Origin: Phallusia fumigata
Taxonomy: Eukaryota; Chordata; Ascidiacea; Phlebobranchia; Ascidiidae
NCBI GenBank assembly: GCA_008931825.1
Contig: QXVZ01014954.1
Location: 3,807-37,574, forward strand
Direction of reading: 5' to 3'
DNA length: 33,768 nt
The notes beneath the pieces are model-generated. The model saw only the letters and a list, made by a program, of their open reading frames with translations, was not told the origin of the DNA and made no database searches. Positions 23,401 to 33,299 of the stretch are shown here, piece after piece (within the stretch, counting starts at the first letter, position 1; each line of letters begins with the position of its first letter). The position numbers and the translations under genes are program-made.

Positions 23401-26400
23401 AATGTAAAAACAAACTCCAATCTGCAGAACAAATTCCACCCAGTTAAAACTAAACCACTAATCTGAACATACACAAAAGACAATGTACGTACCTGACCCA
23501 AACTTTTTCTTTTGCAACCCAAATATTGTGCAGGGTAAGAAAGAATGTGTGCAAGATCAAGTCAGTGATATAAATGAGCAGGCATACTGCATTTACACAC
23601 AACACAACTGGATGCATTTTCCATAACACCCTACACAAGATTTTTGATGTTTTTCTATATGCAGTTGGCTTCTACTTTCATACTGCAAAGGCCGGTTTTG
23701 TGATCATAATTTCTAACTAGGATTAAATACTCCGCAACATAAAAATTATGGCTGCAAAGTCTGGGATAGGCCACGCTCAATTAATTATGTAAGTTTTATG
23801 TGCATGTTAATATAAGATGAAAAAATGTTTTTCTGTGTTTAAAACAGCAATTACAAGATAACAATGTTAATTTTTAAGTTATTTCTATTTCAAAGTTAAA
23901 CTATGTGTAGGCATTCAAAAACCTCCAGCTTAGTATGTGTATGGCAATCAGCAAAAATATTTTCTACAGGGCTAGCATATCCAATAAATCGATATTGGGT
24001 GTCACTTATTGTAATGAAGGTTAATTTATACCTGCAATCTAAATACTCAAGGTAAACATCTTATTCAGGTTTTTAGAACTTATGTCAATTGCAATGTACA
24101 ACTCATACCGATTTTTTTAACAAGCTTGGTGATGCTGTTTAAATTTTAAAACAATGCAATATAACAAACATATAGAGGTTACTTCTGCAAATATACAGCT
24201 TAATTTTAGCCAGCTAAATCCCCGCCCAGCAGCGGCACAAATTATGTGTGATGTAGCAGTCTGACACCAACCATTGCATTCTCTTTCGCAAAAAGGGTGT
24301 AAAAACTGTAGCTAGACATAAAGTGAGGTAAAAACAGTATGTGTTCCTATTGGAAGGATTCAATATAACCATAGAATGATGCCTTTATACAATGTTACAC
24401 TGTCAAAATTAACCGAAAGACAAGTTACCCTTGGCTCTAATTGAATTTTTATTTTTAGACACATACCACTCTTGTCCAATAGCAACAGGCTGGGATGGTT
24501 GTTCCCACAACAACATCAAACTATGGACTGCAATAGTTAAATACAAGAGAGCTGCCCATATTCGACTTGATAAAACTTTGAAACATCTGTAAAAATGACT
24601 TCTTTACCAAATTAAGTCAAATACAACAGTTAAACAATGTCTGTTTTGTAATTTAAACCCAGCATAAATAGTTTTGTCACATTACTAAATACTTGTTTGT
24701 CACTGTTATTGCAAAAATATCCTGGTACATACCTTTGAACAGATAAGGGCTTAANCAGGCATACTGCATTTACACACAACACAACTGGATGCATTTTCCA
24801 AAACACCCTACAGAAGATTTTTGATGTTTTCTATATGCCATGCAGATGGCTTCTACTTCAATACTGCAAAGGCCGGTTTTGTGATCATAACTTCTAACTA
24901 GGATTAAATAACTCCACAACATAAAAATTATGGTTGCAAAGTCTGGGATAGGCCATTCTCAATTAATTATGTAAGTTTTATGTGCATGTCAATGCAAGAT
25001 GAGAAACTGTTTTTCTGTGTTTAAAACAGCAATTACAAGATAACAATGTTAATTTTTAAGTTATTTCTATTTCAAAGTTAAACTATGTGTAGGCATTCAA
25101 AAACCTCCAGCTTAGTATGTGTATGGCAATCAGCAAAAATATTTTCTACAGGGCTAGCATATCCAATAAATCGATATTGGGTGTCACTTATTGTAATGAA
25201 GGTTAATTTATACCTGCAATCTAAATACTCAAGGTAAACATCTTATTCAGGTTTTTAGAACTTATGTCAATTGCGATGTACAACTCATACCGATTTTTTA
25301 ACAAGCTTGGTGATGCTGTTTAAATTTGTAAACAATGCAATATAACAAACATATAGAGGTTACTTCTGCAAATATACAGCTTAATTTTAGCCAGCTAAAT
25401 CCCCGCCCAGCAGCGGCACAAATTATGTGTGATGTAGCAGTCTGACACCAACCATTGCATTCTCTTTCGCAAAAAGGGTGTAAAAACTGTAGCTAGACAT
25501 AAAGTGAGGTAAAAACAGTATGTGTTCCTATTGGAAGGATTCAATATAACCATAGAATGATGCCTTTATACAATGTTACACTGTCAAAATTAACCGAAAG
25601 ACAAGTTACCCTTGGCTCTAATTGAATTTTTATTTTTAGACACATACCACTCTTGTCCAATAGCAACAGGCTGGGATGGTTGTTCCCACAACAACATCAA
25701 ACTATGGACTGCAATAGTTAAATACAAGAGAGCTGCCCATATTCGACTTGATAAAACTTTGAAACATCTGTAAAAATGACTTCTTTACCAAATTAAGTCA
25801 AATACAACAGTTAAACAATGTCTGTTTTGTAATTTAAACCCAGCATAAATAGTTTTGTCACAATACTAAATACTTGTTTGTCACTGTTATTGCAAAAATA
25901 TCCTGGTACATACCTTTGAACAGATAAGGGCTTAAATATAGCTCTGGCCTCTCCAAATTTTCCGTGCCCATTTATAGCATCTTTGATATGGGATGCAGCC
26001 AACTGAAGAAAATCTTCATCAAGAGATTTTGAAAATTGTTTTGTGAATACATCTTTCTGTAATTTTTATTGGTTTAAAAATCATATCTTGTCTGGACTTA
26101 AGTTGTACTCAGAAAAAAATGACTTAAAATACACTTAATAGACAGCACTATAAACCTGCAATAAATTTCATTTTCTTTAAAATTAAGTCAAGCATTTAAT
26201 TTTATCAATATGACAGCCAATTTTTCATTATAAACTAAACATTTAAATTTAACCCCAATTTAATTCAATAGAAGTAGCTCAATTACTTTTTAGTTCCCAA
26301 TGATAGATGATTGTAAATACTTACCCCATGTACTGTTGGTTCCAACACCAAAGCTGGAGTTAAAAGACTGAGATGGCCAAATTTTTGGAATGAGTTTTGA

Positions 26401-26915
26401 TGAGTTAACTTAAATTTGGACTGTTTTGGTTTTTCACTCTGCTTTAGGGATTTTTCACCAAATTTAAAGGATTTAAATTTAAATAGTGGTTTAGAAAGTT
26501 TTGGCGCAGTTGCTGGTGGTGTAAAACTATCTGCAAATAGACCATTTTGTTCTACAGTATCTTCATGAATGTGTACAGCAGTATCTGGCAGATGGTTTTG
26601 TTTAGCAGTTTTATTTTCCTTTGACTTTTTTCCTTCAGACACAAAGCTTGTTTTGCTTATTTTTGGGTTGTTTTCTAAATTATCTGAAAATGCTCCAGTC
26701 ACTTGGGTAGTGGGGTTCACCTCAACAACACCAATTTTTCGCCCCTTTTGAAGTACTGCAGATCCAGGCCAGTTCCTTTTCCCAAGATGTAATTTCTTAT
26801 TAATCATAGAAAGCACTGATCCTGTGTCTGATGTTGTTGAGATTTCTGCATCTTTACTGGGCACATCTTTAGACATGGATATCAAAGACACTTGACTAGT
26901 TGTTGTACTTTGCAT
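17427..26915 (-). CDS. Two-pore-channel-like two-domain cation channel with C-terminal coiled coil and SH3 domain
   Basis: Exons 5' to 3': 26915-26325, 26056-25914, 25767-25648, 23630-23493, 23421-23349, 23273-23163, 22482-22373, 22248-22222, 22156-22090, 22020-21863, 21805-21691, linker and S1 exons (14951-15163 and 14628-14761, misplaced contig), gap, 20483-20323, 20253-20087, 20030-19768, 19090-18909, 18757-18578, 18519-18443, 18373-18236, 18184-18096, 17962-17829, 17614-17427. All joins agree in phase; about 1190 codons are visible, with domain II S2-S5 missing. Order: ~197-residue polar N-terminus; domain I S1-S6 (~250-495) with pore FVLMSTENYP; linker with two EF-hand-like motifs; domain II S1, pore FQIVTTNDWHEIM and S6; Ser/Thr/Pro-rich tail; coiled coil; SH3; acidic tail. 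Predicted to conduct cations across a membrane. The linker EF motifs and the domain I pore resemble two-pore channels; the domain II pore is more like voltage-gated Ca channels. No vertebrate orthologue is recognised. The ATG has an in-frame TAA 12 bases upstream. Confidence 0.8.
18578..18757 (-). CDS. Two-domain channel: SH3 domain exon
   Basis: Encodes a single SH3 fold: strand VQVIKAFHA (the ALYDY position), RT-loop region REMTIHEGDVLPV, and the closing GWFPADHVVAV, which matches the usual GxFPxNYV end. The double tryptophan of the n-Src/specificity region is not evident (MYLGPNGW). The exon is spliced in phase to the coiled-coil exon upstream (phase 1, Ser codon) and to the Ser-rich exon 18519-18443 downstream (phase 1, Gly codon), so it belongs to the channel transcript. 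Expected ligand: a proline-rich partner. Confidence 0.85.
18909..19090 (-). CDS. Two-domain channel: basic coiled-coil exon
   Basis: About 60 residues, dominated by Lys, Arg, Glu and Gln (core KALKQRQDKRRKERR, then KQEEKKIADALKKEENK), predicted to form a continuous charged helix or coiled coil. It opens with SLKVEEPTRK, joined in phase 2 to the exon 20030-19768. It directly precedes the SH3 exon. It could mediate multimerisation, or bind acidic lipid or calmodulin; these are guesses. Confidence 0.8.
20323..20483 (-). CDS. Two-domain channel: domain II pore exon
   Basis: Encodes an extracellular or lumenal loop (NSSRQGYEGSYVEYGCGVG), then the pore helix and filter FETFGCALLIVFQIVTTNDW followed by HEIM, joined in phase to the S6 exon 20253-20087 (WPSVFYFISCYLIVDMIVMN then LFVAISIEAYKK). 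An Asp sits where mammalian two-pore channels carry Asn. N-S-S in the loop is a potential N-glycosylation site. The upstream neighbour exons (S2-S5) are missing in the gap at 20602. Confidence 0.8.
20603..22130. repeat. Contig overlap duplicate of 15005-16532
   Basis: 1528 bases equal in length and, as far as read, in sequence to 15005-16532 (offset 5598). The duplicated region starts and ends exactly at n characters, which is the signature of two unmerged contigs and not of a biological duplication. Includes channel exons 20761-20603 (cut), 21805-21691, 22020-21863 and most of 22156-22090. Confidence 0.9.
22090..22156 (-). CDS. Two-domain channel: domain I pore exon
   Basis: A 67-base exon coding AFDQVASAAMHMFVLMSTEN followed by YP, joined to S6 in exon 22020-21863 (EFIIPAFNKSWANFF and then FLTAILLAIIVESYWDYSKR). 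The pattern FVLxxTxNxP followed by IPAF is that of domain I of two-pore channels. Glu occupies the position that is Ala in the mammalian T-A-N filter. A truncated repeat of this exon is at 16492-16532. Confidence 0.8.
23579..24754. repeat. Copy A of a duplicated contig end (probable allele)
   Basis: Matches 24756-25935 with scattered substitutions and small indels (1176 versus 1180 bases). It carries a second copy of the S1 exon (24586-24467) and the tail of the preceding exon (24754-24733). The duplication stops exactly at the n at 24755, so it is best read as two haplotypes placed end to end. The S1 exon appears once in the gene model; I used the 25648-25767 copy. Confidence 0.8.
24756..25935. 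repeat. Copy B of a duplicated contig end (probable allele)
   Basis: Counterpart of 23579-24754. Its left end is a fragment of the S2 exon in which a Leu codon (TTA) in the 23493-23630 copy is a Phe codon (TTT): VLWKMHP versus VFWKMHP. Other differences include an altered run near 24828-24850. The contig continues intact into the upstream exons of the channel gene. Confidence 0.8.
26325..26915 (-). CDS. Two-domain channel: first coding exon, disordered N-terminus
   Basis: 197 residues, rich in Ser, Thr and Lys, without predicted helices or membrane segments. It includes a run of Phe-Lys motifs (KPLFKFKSFKFGEKSLKQ). It begins MQSTTTSQVSLISMSKD. The ATG at 26915 is the first after an in-frame TAA; another ATG at 26925 is out of frame. 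Phase 0 donor at 26324 (GTAAGT). No known N-terminal domain is recognised. Confidence 0.8.
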
Positions 26916-28570
26916 GTTGTCATTTTATTCACTTTTTGTTCACACATACAACTTAAAAGTCAAAGTGTCTAAACAATATAAAAACGTTTGCATCGTTAAC
27001 CATTTTTTTAACCTGTTATAGATAGATGTGACTATGTTGAAAAAATAATATTCTGATAGTCAGCATTTGGGTTGTCAAAGAACACATAATATTAATTTGT
27101 ATATTGCAGAAAGTCACAGCACACCTGTTTACATTTCAAACCTGAAACTGGTTGGATACTTGATCAAACTTTTTACCATATTTCTTCCTCACATGAAATT
27201 CAGCGTTCTCCCCTTAAATAATTGAATATTTGGATTTTCGATCATTTCGTACTCACTTACGGTTACAAGATACGAAATGTTCAGAAAACATTTAACCAAA
27301 TTTTAAAGAAGGTCGTCCTTTCGCAGACGTAACAAACTAAATGCCAACCATTACGTTTTTTACGTGCACAAAAAACCTGGTGTCAATAACACCCCTTTCC
27401 GCCTTCTTTATCATTGTTTTTGCACTTTTTGTACGTTTACCAACTGCGTGACGTAAATGACAGCGTGTTTACATTGGATACTGGTAACTTTACTACACAA
27501 CGCTTGGTGGCGCTATTTGTCAGACCTTATTTATTTTGATACTAAACACGACAATGGCGCATTGTAACATAGTTTTCCTATACTATGAATATGCTATGGT
27601 TAAACTTAAACTACAAACATCTGTGTACTACAACCGAATGTTTTATCTGGACCTTAGGCGATTCAGCAAACATTGCAAAACGATTCTCTGCATTTATTGT
27701 AACGATAGTTGCTTTTGGTTTACAAACAAATGGTGGTTCACACTTAAGTCCTTTTAAATAAGGTTGCTCACCCATAAATAACTGAAGTCCCTTTATTCTC
27801 CCCCAGCCGCAACCGATTATTTGCACTACTTTTGTGCGAAAAAAAACGAAGATGGCACTGCGTATAGGGTATTGTGCGTACCACGAACGTTGTTACAAAG
27901 GGCATGAAATTTGAGGTCTACCTGCTTTAGTTGTGATTAAAGCATACCTTCACCATTGTCGTAAAACTTAAGTTTCTGAAATTTTCACTTGGCTTCGAAT
28001 TTTGACACATTTCTTCGAAAAATATTCGCAATCACCGCTAAGAGGTGGGCAATGTAAAACACTATCACAGTTTTCGATTCAGCGTAAGCTTTATTTGGGC
28101 CTGGTATCAGCAGCTTCAACAAACACTTTTAGCAGCACATAGCTTTAGGGTCGCAGTGCTAAACTGTGTTGTTAGTGAGCAAATAACTACTTGTCAAGTT
28201 TTGTGAAGACAAACATCCTGCGACCAAATTTCATAAACTTGTAGGACCACTGAGCATTCAATTTAGTACATTTATAGCCATGCATATATTACATCAATTG
28301 GCAGCTTCTTAGTATAAGAGCACCATAAATACGTATTTCTGGTGTATCCAGCAACCGACATATTTTAAAGAAACCTTACAAGCCAAAAGTCTTTTTCATT
28401 GAATAACGGTGAGTGCAGATGTGACATAGAACAAGTAATGACACGATCTTGCATACACAACACAAAGAAATACAATGTAACAAGTGTATGATCAACAAGA
28501 TATATAAATCAATTTCTATTTTTGTAGCCAATAAACGTTTATTAGCTACAAACAATTTTAAAAAAATTGT
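26916..28570. other. Intergenic: channel promoter side and ARIH1 3' flank
   Basis: Upstream of the channel gene and downstream of ARIH1, both on the minus strand. A CRE-like TGACGTAA is at 27449-27456, in a locally CpG-richer patch (27300-27900) that could be the channel promoter. Frames at 27536-27757 and 27611-27826 overlap on opposite strands and have no recognisable content. No transposon seen. Confidence 0.45.
28530..28543 (-). terminator. Candidate poly(A) signal of ARIH1
   Basis: The palindrome AATAAACGTTTATT gives AATAAA on the ARIH1 strand about 30 bases past the stop codon. A second AATAAA overlaps the stop itself (GAA TAA A). Because of the palindrome the signal reads on both strands. 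Confidence 0.4.
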
Positions 28571-31500
28571 TTATTCAAAATATTCCCACCAATCTTCATC
28601 ATAACCTTCATGCACATGTTTTAATAAAACATTTCGTCTGGTGTCACAGTATCTAAAAATAGAAACCACAGGGTGTTGAGATGTCAGGTTGAGATTTAAA
28701 AAACTGTGCTTAACACACCTATATTTATCTTGAACTTTTTGTTTGATTTCGGCAACTGATGCAGTCGTAATATCGCGTTCCAAATATTCACTTAACATTT
28801 CTGTGGCTTTTTCACAATCTGCTTGATTTTCCTAAAAAAATACATTAAGAGGAAAAATCGGTGTTAAACAACAAACAGTTAGCCGAAAACTTACTTCGAA
28901 TATTATTGACTGATTATTGCGCTCCAGGAAAAAGGCAAAAACATAAGTGTACATTAAAGTTTGTCGACATTGACATAAAATATCAACTGCTTTTTTCAGG
29001 AACTGAACTTCAATCCACGTCATGTTTAAACATTGCATTTCATCCATTTTTCGCTTGACTCGAGCATATAACTGCAAAAAATACGCATGTTAGTAAAGGA
29101 ATGATTAAACCAATAAACGAAAATAAACATCATTAAGTCTATGTAATGGGTAATGGTAAAAATGATTGCTGACCTTGTGTTCAAATTTTAAGCTTTGCAG
29201 ATGATTCATATAGCGATTGCAGTAAAACAAGTACCTTTGCAACATCTGCCTTGATCTCTGAAAATAGTAGTTTAAAATCAAAAATCGCCTACCAAAGTAA
29301 AATAACTCCGTTAGTATATAAGCACACCTCTTGGATATCCCTTGCCTTTTTCGCATCTTCAGCATTGTATCGGTTACAGTTATACCATGAAGCACCATGT
29401 GGATCCCAAGGCCCCAAACACACCCAACAGAACTCATGCTGGAAAATTCAATTTAACTTTATTTACAGATTCTGTCTGCACAAACAATAAGTTAAACCAT
29501 ATTTGCCCAACAAAACAAACAATGATTTTTAAATATAGCAAGCAGCATTGCCGAGCTTCAGGCTCATACACAAGTTTGGCTGAAAAAATAATACCTTCAT
29601 CCAACATCATTCACAAAAGAGGTGTAAAATGACATATTTTGACAGCTGTTTTTACAAAGGTTTGGGCATTTTCCTGCTGGCTATGTGTTTTAGGGAAACA
29701 GTTAGTCATATAAAACAAGTTAAGTATAAATATATTTAAAGACAGTACAATTCCCTTTTCAATTATACCCATTTCCTAATAGTGTTTTGCTCGCTATGTA
29801 ATCAAAACATATTACTTAAAGGTATTACCTTGCATGACTGATTCCGGCAAACCATATGGTTGCAACCCCCAACTTTTTCAATTGTTGCTAAGCATTTCGG
29901 ACATTCTTTGGTATTTGCAGATATCCAGTTCGATGTTTCACTGTCGTCATCACACTTTTTTAGCCATTTCTTTAAGTGCTGACAAATATTATTAAAAATT
30001 TATTATTAAGGATAACAAAGTGTAAGAAAAACTAGAAGGGTGGCTTACCATATATAGACATTCTACATACACTATTACCCGATATTAAAAGAGGATATAT
30101 TCCCCACATTATATTACATTGGGTCTTATAGTTACCAGCGCTATTTATGACATGATTGTTTCTGCTGGCAGAAACGCATGGGTCCCCACACATGCAAAGT
30201 TGTACATTGTGCATTTTTCTGGATATGTCCAGGCTATAGGTACATAAACAAAGCAATCAGTGCACTACAATGGCATGTTCTACAAAGTGTGTAAGTTTCC
30301 TCCAATTCGGACATTGTTTAATAATTTGATCCATTTTAGGGGCTAGCAGAGTAACTGATGGGGTTGTGGGGAAAACAAAGAAATAGATGCACCACAATGA
30401 CATGTTCTACAAACTGTGTAAATTTCATCCAATTCGAACATTGTTTAATCATTTAACCCATTTTAGGGGGCTAGCGGGGTAACCACTGGGGCCAAGGTGT
30501 CAAATTATTAATTCGATGCACCACAATGGCATGTTCTACAAACTGTGAAAATTTCATCCAATTCAGACATTGTTCAAAAGTTTGACCCATTTTGGGGGGC
30601 TAGCAGGATAACTGATGAGGTTGCGGGGTCAAACAAAGAAATCAATGCAACACAATGGCATGTTCTACAAACTGTGTAAATGTTTTAACAAATTCGAAAA
30701 TAGTTTAATAATTTAACCCATTTTAGGGGCTAGCGGGGTACCTGCTGGGGTTATGGGTTAAAAAAATTAAATCGATACAACACAATGGCATGTTCTACAA
30801 ACTGTGTGAATTTCAACAAATTTNACACCACAGTGGCATGTTCTACAAACTGTGTGAATTTCAACAAATTTGGACATCGTTTAATAATTTGACCCATTTT
30901 AGGGGGCTAGTGGGGTAACCACCAGGTCTGTGGGGTTAAACTAATGACACACCACCTTGCCCATATCTTCCAGCTGTGAAAGTTTCATCCAAATTCACCA
31001 AACATTTCACATGAAAAGTACGTAGACAATGTGCATGGAGTATTTCACCATTTCGGGGTCTAGTGGGGTAACCCTTGGCGCCATGGTGTCAATCGAATTG
31101 GATGACACACCGCCATGACCATACCTACCAGCTCTGAAAGTTTCATCCAAATCCAACAAACATTTCATGTCAAAAGTGCATGGACAAGATGTATGCGGAG
31201 AAAAAAGAAAAAAAAAAGAAACAGAGTGAAAACAATATGCGTCCCCTTCAGGGAAGGGGACCCATAATTATTAGGACATGTAGGCATAGGCAGAGATTTC
31301 ACATTACAAAATATGTTGTTGTGGGTAAAATATGTAAACATACAATATACTCATTTGGACTGTAATATAATTAACAGTGCCTGGAAAAACATGAAACTAG
31401 AGGGTTGGAATTCCCTATGATACGGTTGTACATACACTACAACTCCTAAGGTGATATTTTTTAAATACACCATTTCCTATTGTTACAATGAATATACATC

Positions 31501-33299
31501 TACACTACATTGGGTCTCTATGGATGGATATTCAACATCTAAATTCCTTGCATTTCATAACATGTATCTGCAAGCACAAACATATGGTTCCTTATACACA
31601 CTGTAAATTGGAAGTGGGGTGAATAGATTCAGATTAATAAACCCAAATGAAAACACACTACAGTGATCTATGCAACTATATAATGGTGAGCTACACTGGC
31701 CTTAGGAACAATAATAAAAACATAAATTTGTACTGTCTACGACAGTGTTTCCCAAAGGCAGTGCCGTGACACACTTCACTGGGGTGCCGTTTGCAGGGAT
31801 CAGGAGTGCCACAATCAATTTACTAAAATTGTTATTCCAATAAGCCAAGTACTACTATGTATAACTGTGAATAATGCCAGGAAAAAAGACCGACTTCATT
31901 GATGTCATTACCTCATACAAAAAATGCAAAATGACAGTTTATTTCATATTGTTCTTTTCGGAATTACTGTATACGCTGTGAGGGCGAAATTTATAATTCT
32001 CAGCAAAAGGGACCACAAAATAAAAAAGGTTGGGAACCACTGGTCTCAGATATAGAAAACAAATTGTGGTTACCATTGCACAATCACAACTATAGTTTAT
32101 TCAGCACAATACCCGTCTGATGCTGCTGAAAAGCAGTCTAATAGTAACAACTGTGCTGCATAGGTTGAAAACTTGTCAATCACCCCTTCGCATTGTTTTG
32201 TGTTTGGGGCAAAAAAGTCAGCAGTTAACTATATATATGGGAGTAATTATGTGGACGNCTGTGCTGCATAGGTTGAAAACTTGTCAATCACCCCTTCGCA
32301 TTGTTTTGTGTTTGGGGCAAAAAAGTCAGCAGTTAACTATATATATGGGAGTAATTATGTGGACGATCAAATAGAATTTTTAAGCAACAAATGAGAAGCA
32401 CATAAGGGTGATAAATGTAAACACATCAATGGTAAAATATACAACAGCTGTTTTAAAATGAAAGAATAAGACCTCAACATGATTTTCGAAAGGTTAGAGC
32501 AGTAGTTGTCAACATTTTTTAGCTTGTGGCCCACTTTTAAAGATCATTTGTTTTGGAAGACCACTACAAGATATTGCATAAAAACAAGAAAAAAAGAAGA
32601 TATCAGTGGATTTTCTCAGAAGCTGTACAAAATTAACTTCTATTCCAAATTAGTTAGCTAATGCAATTAATGAAAACAAAAACAAGATCTTAAAACTGTT
32701 AAGAACAAACAGCATAATTTGTTTTTAAATAAAGCTTTGATCTGCAACTTTGGCGTTTTGTTTTATATGTGCATGAGAAAAAGTTTGTAGTATTTCAATA
32801 TTTGACAGTTTTATTAAAAATAATAGGGTTGCAAATCCATAAAGATGGAAACTTATACTGATTCATAATTACATACCATACATTTGACAGGATCATGCCA
32901 AGGTTCACTGCATTCTGCACAGAATTCTCTTCCACAATCACATTTGACAGGTTGTGTGTCTTTGTATTCCAATTTAATAACATGGTGACAGTCGGGAGCA
33001 GGGCACCATTTTAGAAGGGAATTGCACTTAACACACCAAAATTTTTGTATGTTTAATTTATTCTTGTATTTAAGCAACACTTGCAAAACAAAAACCCCAC
33101 CTCAACAAAGCTGTTCGTCATAAGATGTTGATATTTACGTAAAATGTGTTTGTCTGTTATTAATTGCCTAAAACAAAGACAGTTATTCATTGCAGGGTTT
33201 AAGAATTAGTCATTGCAGAAAATGAATTGAAACAAATACTCACATAACTAATGAGTCATCAACAATAATGCTACAGTCAAAAGCAGGACAGGATATCAT
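28571..33299 (-). CDS. ARIH1: ARIH1-type RBR E3 ubiquitin ligase, C-terminal part (5' end outside window)
   Basis: RING-between-RING ligase of the Ariadne family, which works with UBE2L3 and neddylated cullin-RING ligases to put the first ubiquitin on substrates (family knowledge). Nine exons in phase: 33299-33244, 33167-33101, 33026-32877, 29978-29829, 29438-29328, 29257-29174, 29071-28895, 28831-28719 and 28652-28571, about 329 residues. Order: end of RING1 ([13 protein letters not shown]), IBR ([27 protein letters not shown]), RING2 (CPKC, then GGCNHMVC holding the catalytic Cys, and FCWVCLG), and the Ariadne domain ([59 protein letters not shown]). It ends like animal ARIH1 (human 557 residues), so RING1 and the acidic N-terminus lie beyond the window. 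Confidence 0.95.
29829..29978 (-). CDS. ARIH1: ARIH1 exon carrying the RING2 catalytic cysteine
   Basis: Encodes [20 protein letters not shown] and onward through NTKECPKC and [12 protein letters not shown]. The Cys of GGCNHM is the RBR active-site cysteine that accepts ubiquitin from the E2. It is intact here, so the ligase is expected to be active. The next exon (29438-29328) supplies the remaining RING2 zinc ligands FCWVC and the conserved [11 protein letters not shown]. Confidence 0.9.
30026..31261 (+). repeat. Composite dispersed repeat, longest copy: leader, tandem ~127-base units, terminal hairpin
   Basis: The leader starts AACTAGAAGGGTGGCTTA (about 30030), has the ATTGGGTCTTATAG block, and the perfect hairpin GTTTCTGC-TG-GCAGAAAC at 30158-30175. 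Units begin near 30262, 30389, 30518, 30647 and 30776 (spacing 127-130), each with CACAATGGCATGTTCTAC, a (T)AATTTGACCCATTTT-like block and GGGGCTAG. The contig join at 30824 falls inside a unit; further, more diverged units follow from about 30825 and 30943. The element ends with the hairpin GTCCCCTTC-AGG-GAAGGGGAC. Confidence 0.75.
31241..31261. repeat. Perfect 9-base-pair hairpin
   Basis: GTCCCCTTC and its exact reverse complement GAAGGGGAC are separated by AGG. It follows an A-rich stretch at the end of the tandem array. A short terminal hairpin after internal tandem repeats is seen in Helitron-like elements, but the expected CTRR end is not evident. Confidence 0.7.
31390..31625 (+). repeat. 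Composite dispersed repeat, leader copy
   Basis: Starts AAACTAGAGGGTTGGAATTC and shares, in order, CATACACTACAACTCC, CACCATTTCCTATTGTTACA, ATTGGGTCTCTATGG and CAAACATATGG with the other leaders. The internal hairpin is degenerate (TATCTGCAAGCACAAA). It seems to lack typical units downstream. Confidence 0.55.
31743..32042. mobile_element. Non-autonomous hAT-like DNA transposon (300 bases)
   Basis: Left end CAGTGTTTCCCAAAGGCAGT and right end AAAAGGTTGGGAACCACTG form imperfect terminal inverted repeats of the hAT type (CAGTGxTTCCCAA). It is flanked by an imperfect 8-base target duplication: GTCTACGA (31735-31742) and GTCTCAGA (32043-32050). There is no transposase reading frame inside. Confidence 0.75.
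32151..32365. repeat. 107-base exact duplication around an n (unmerged contig overlap)
   Basis: Bases 32151-32257 are repeated at 32259-32365 on either side of the n at 32258. Equal length and a boundary at the n point to an assembly join and not a biological repeat. The block itself (GAAAACTTGTCAATCACC, GTGTTTGGGGCA) is related to a stretch at 15918-15980, so it may belong to another dispersed family. Confidence 0.8.

Larger units (their letters stand above)
29979..32876. other. Large ARIH1 intron filled with repeats and two contig joins
   Basis: Contains composite dispersed repeats (30026-31261 and 31390-31625), a hAT-like element (31743-32042), an unmerged 107-base contig overlap (32151-32365), and n at 30824 and 32258. 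A degenerate hAT-like start (GTTGTCAACATTTTTTAG, about 32506-32523) precedes 32600. No separate gene was seen. Confidence 0.7.
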
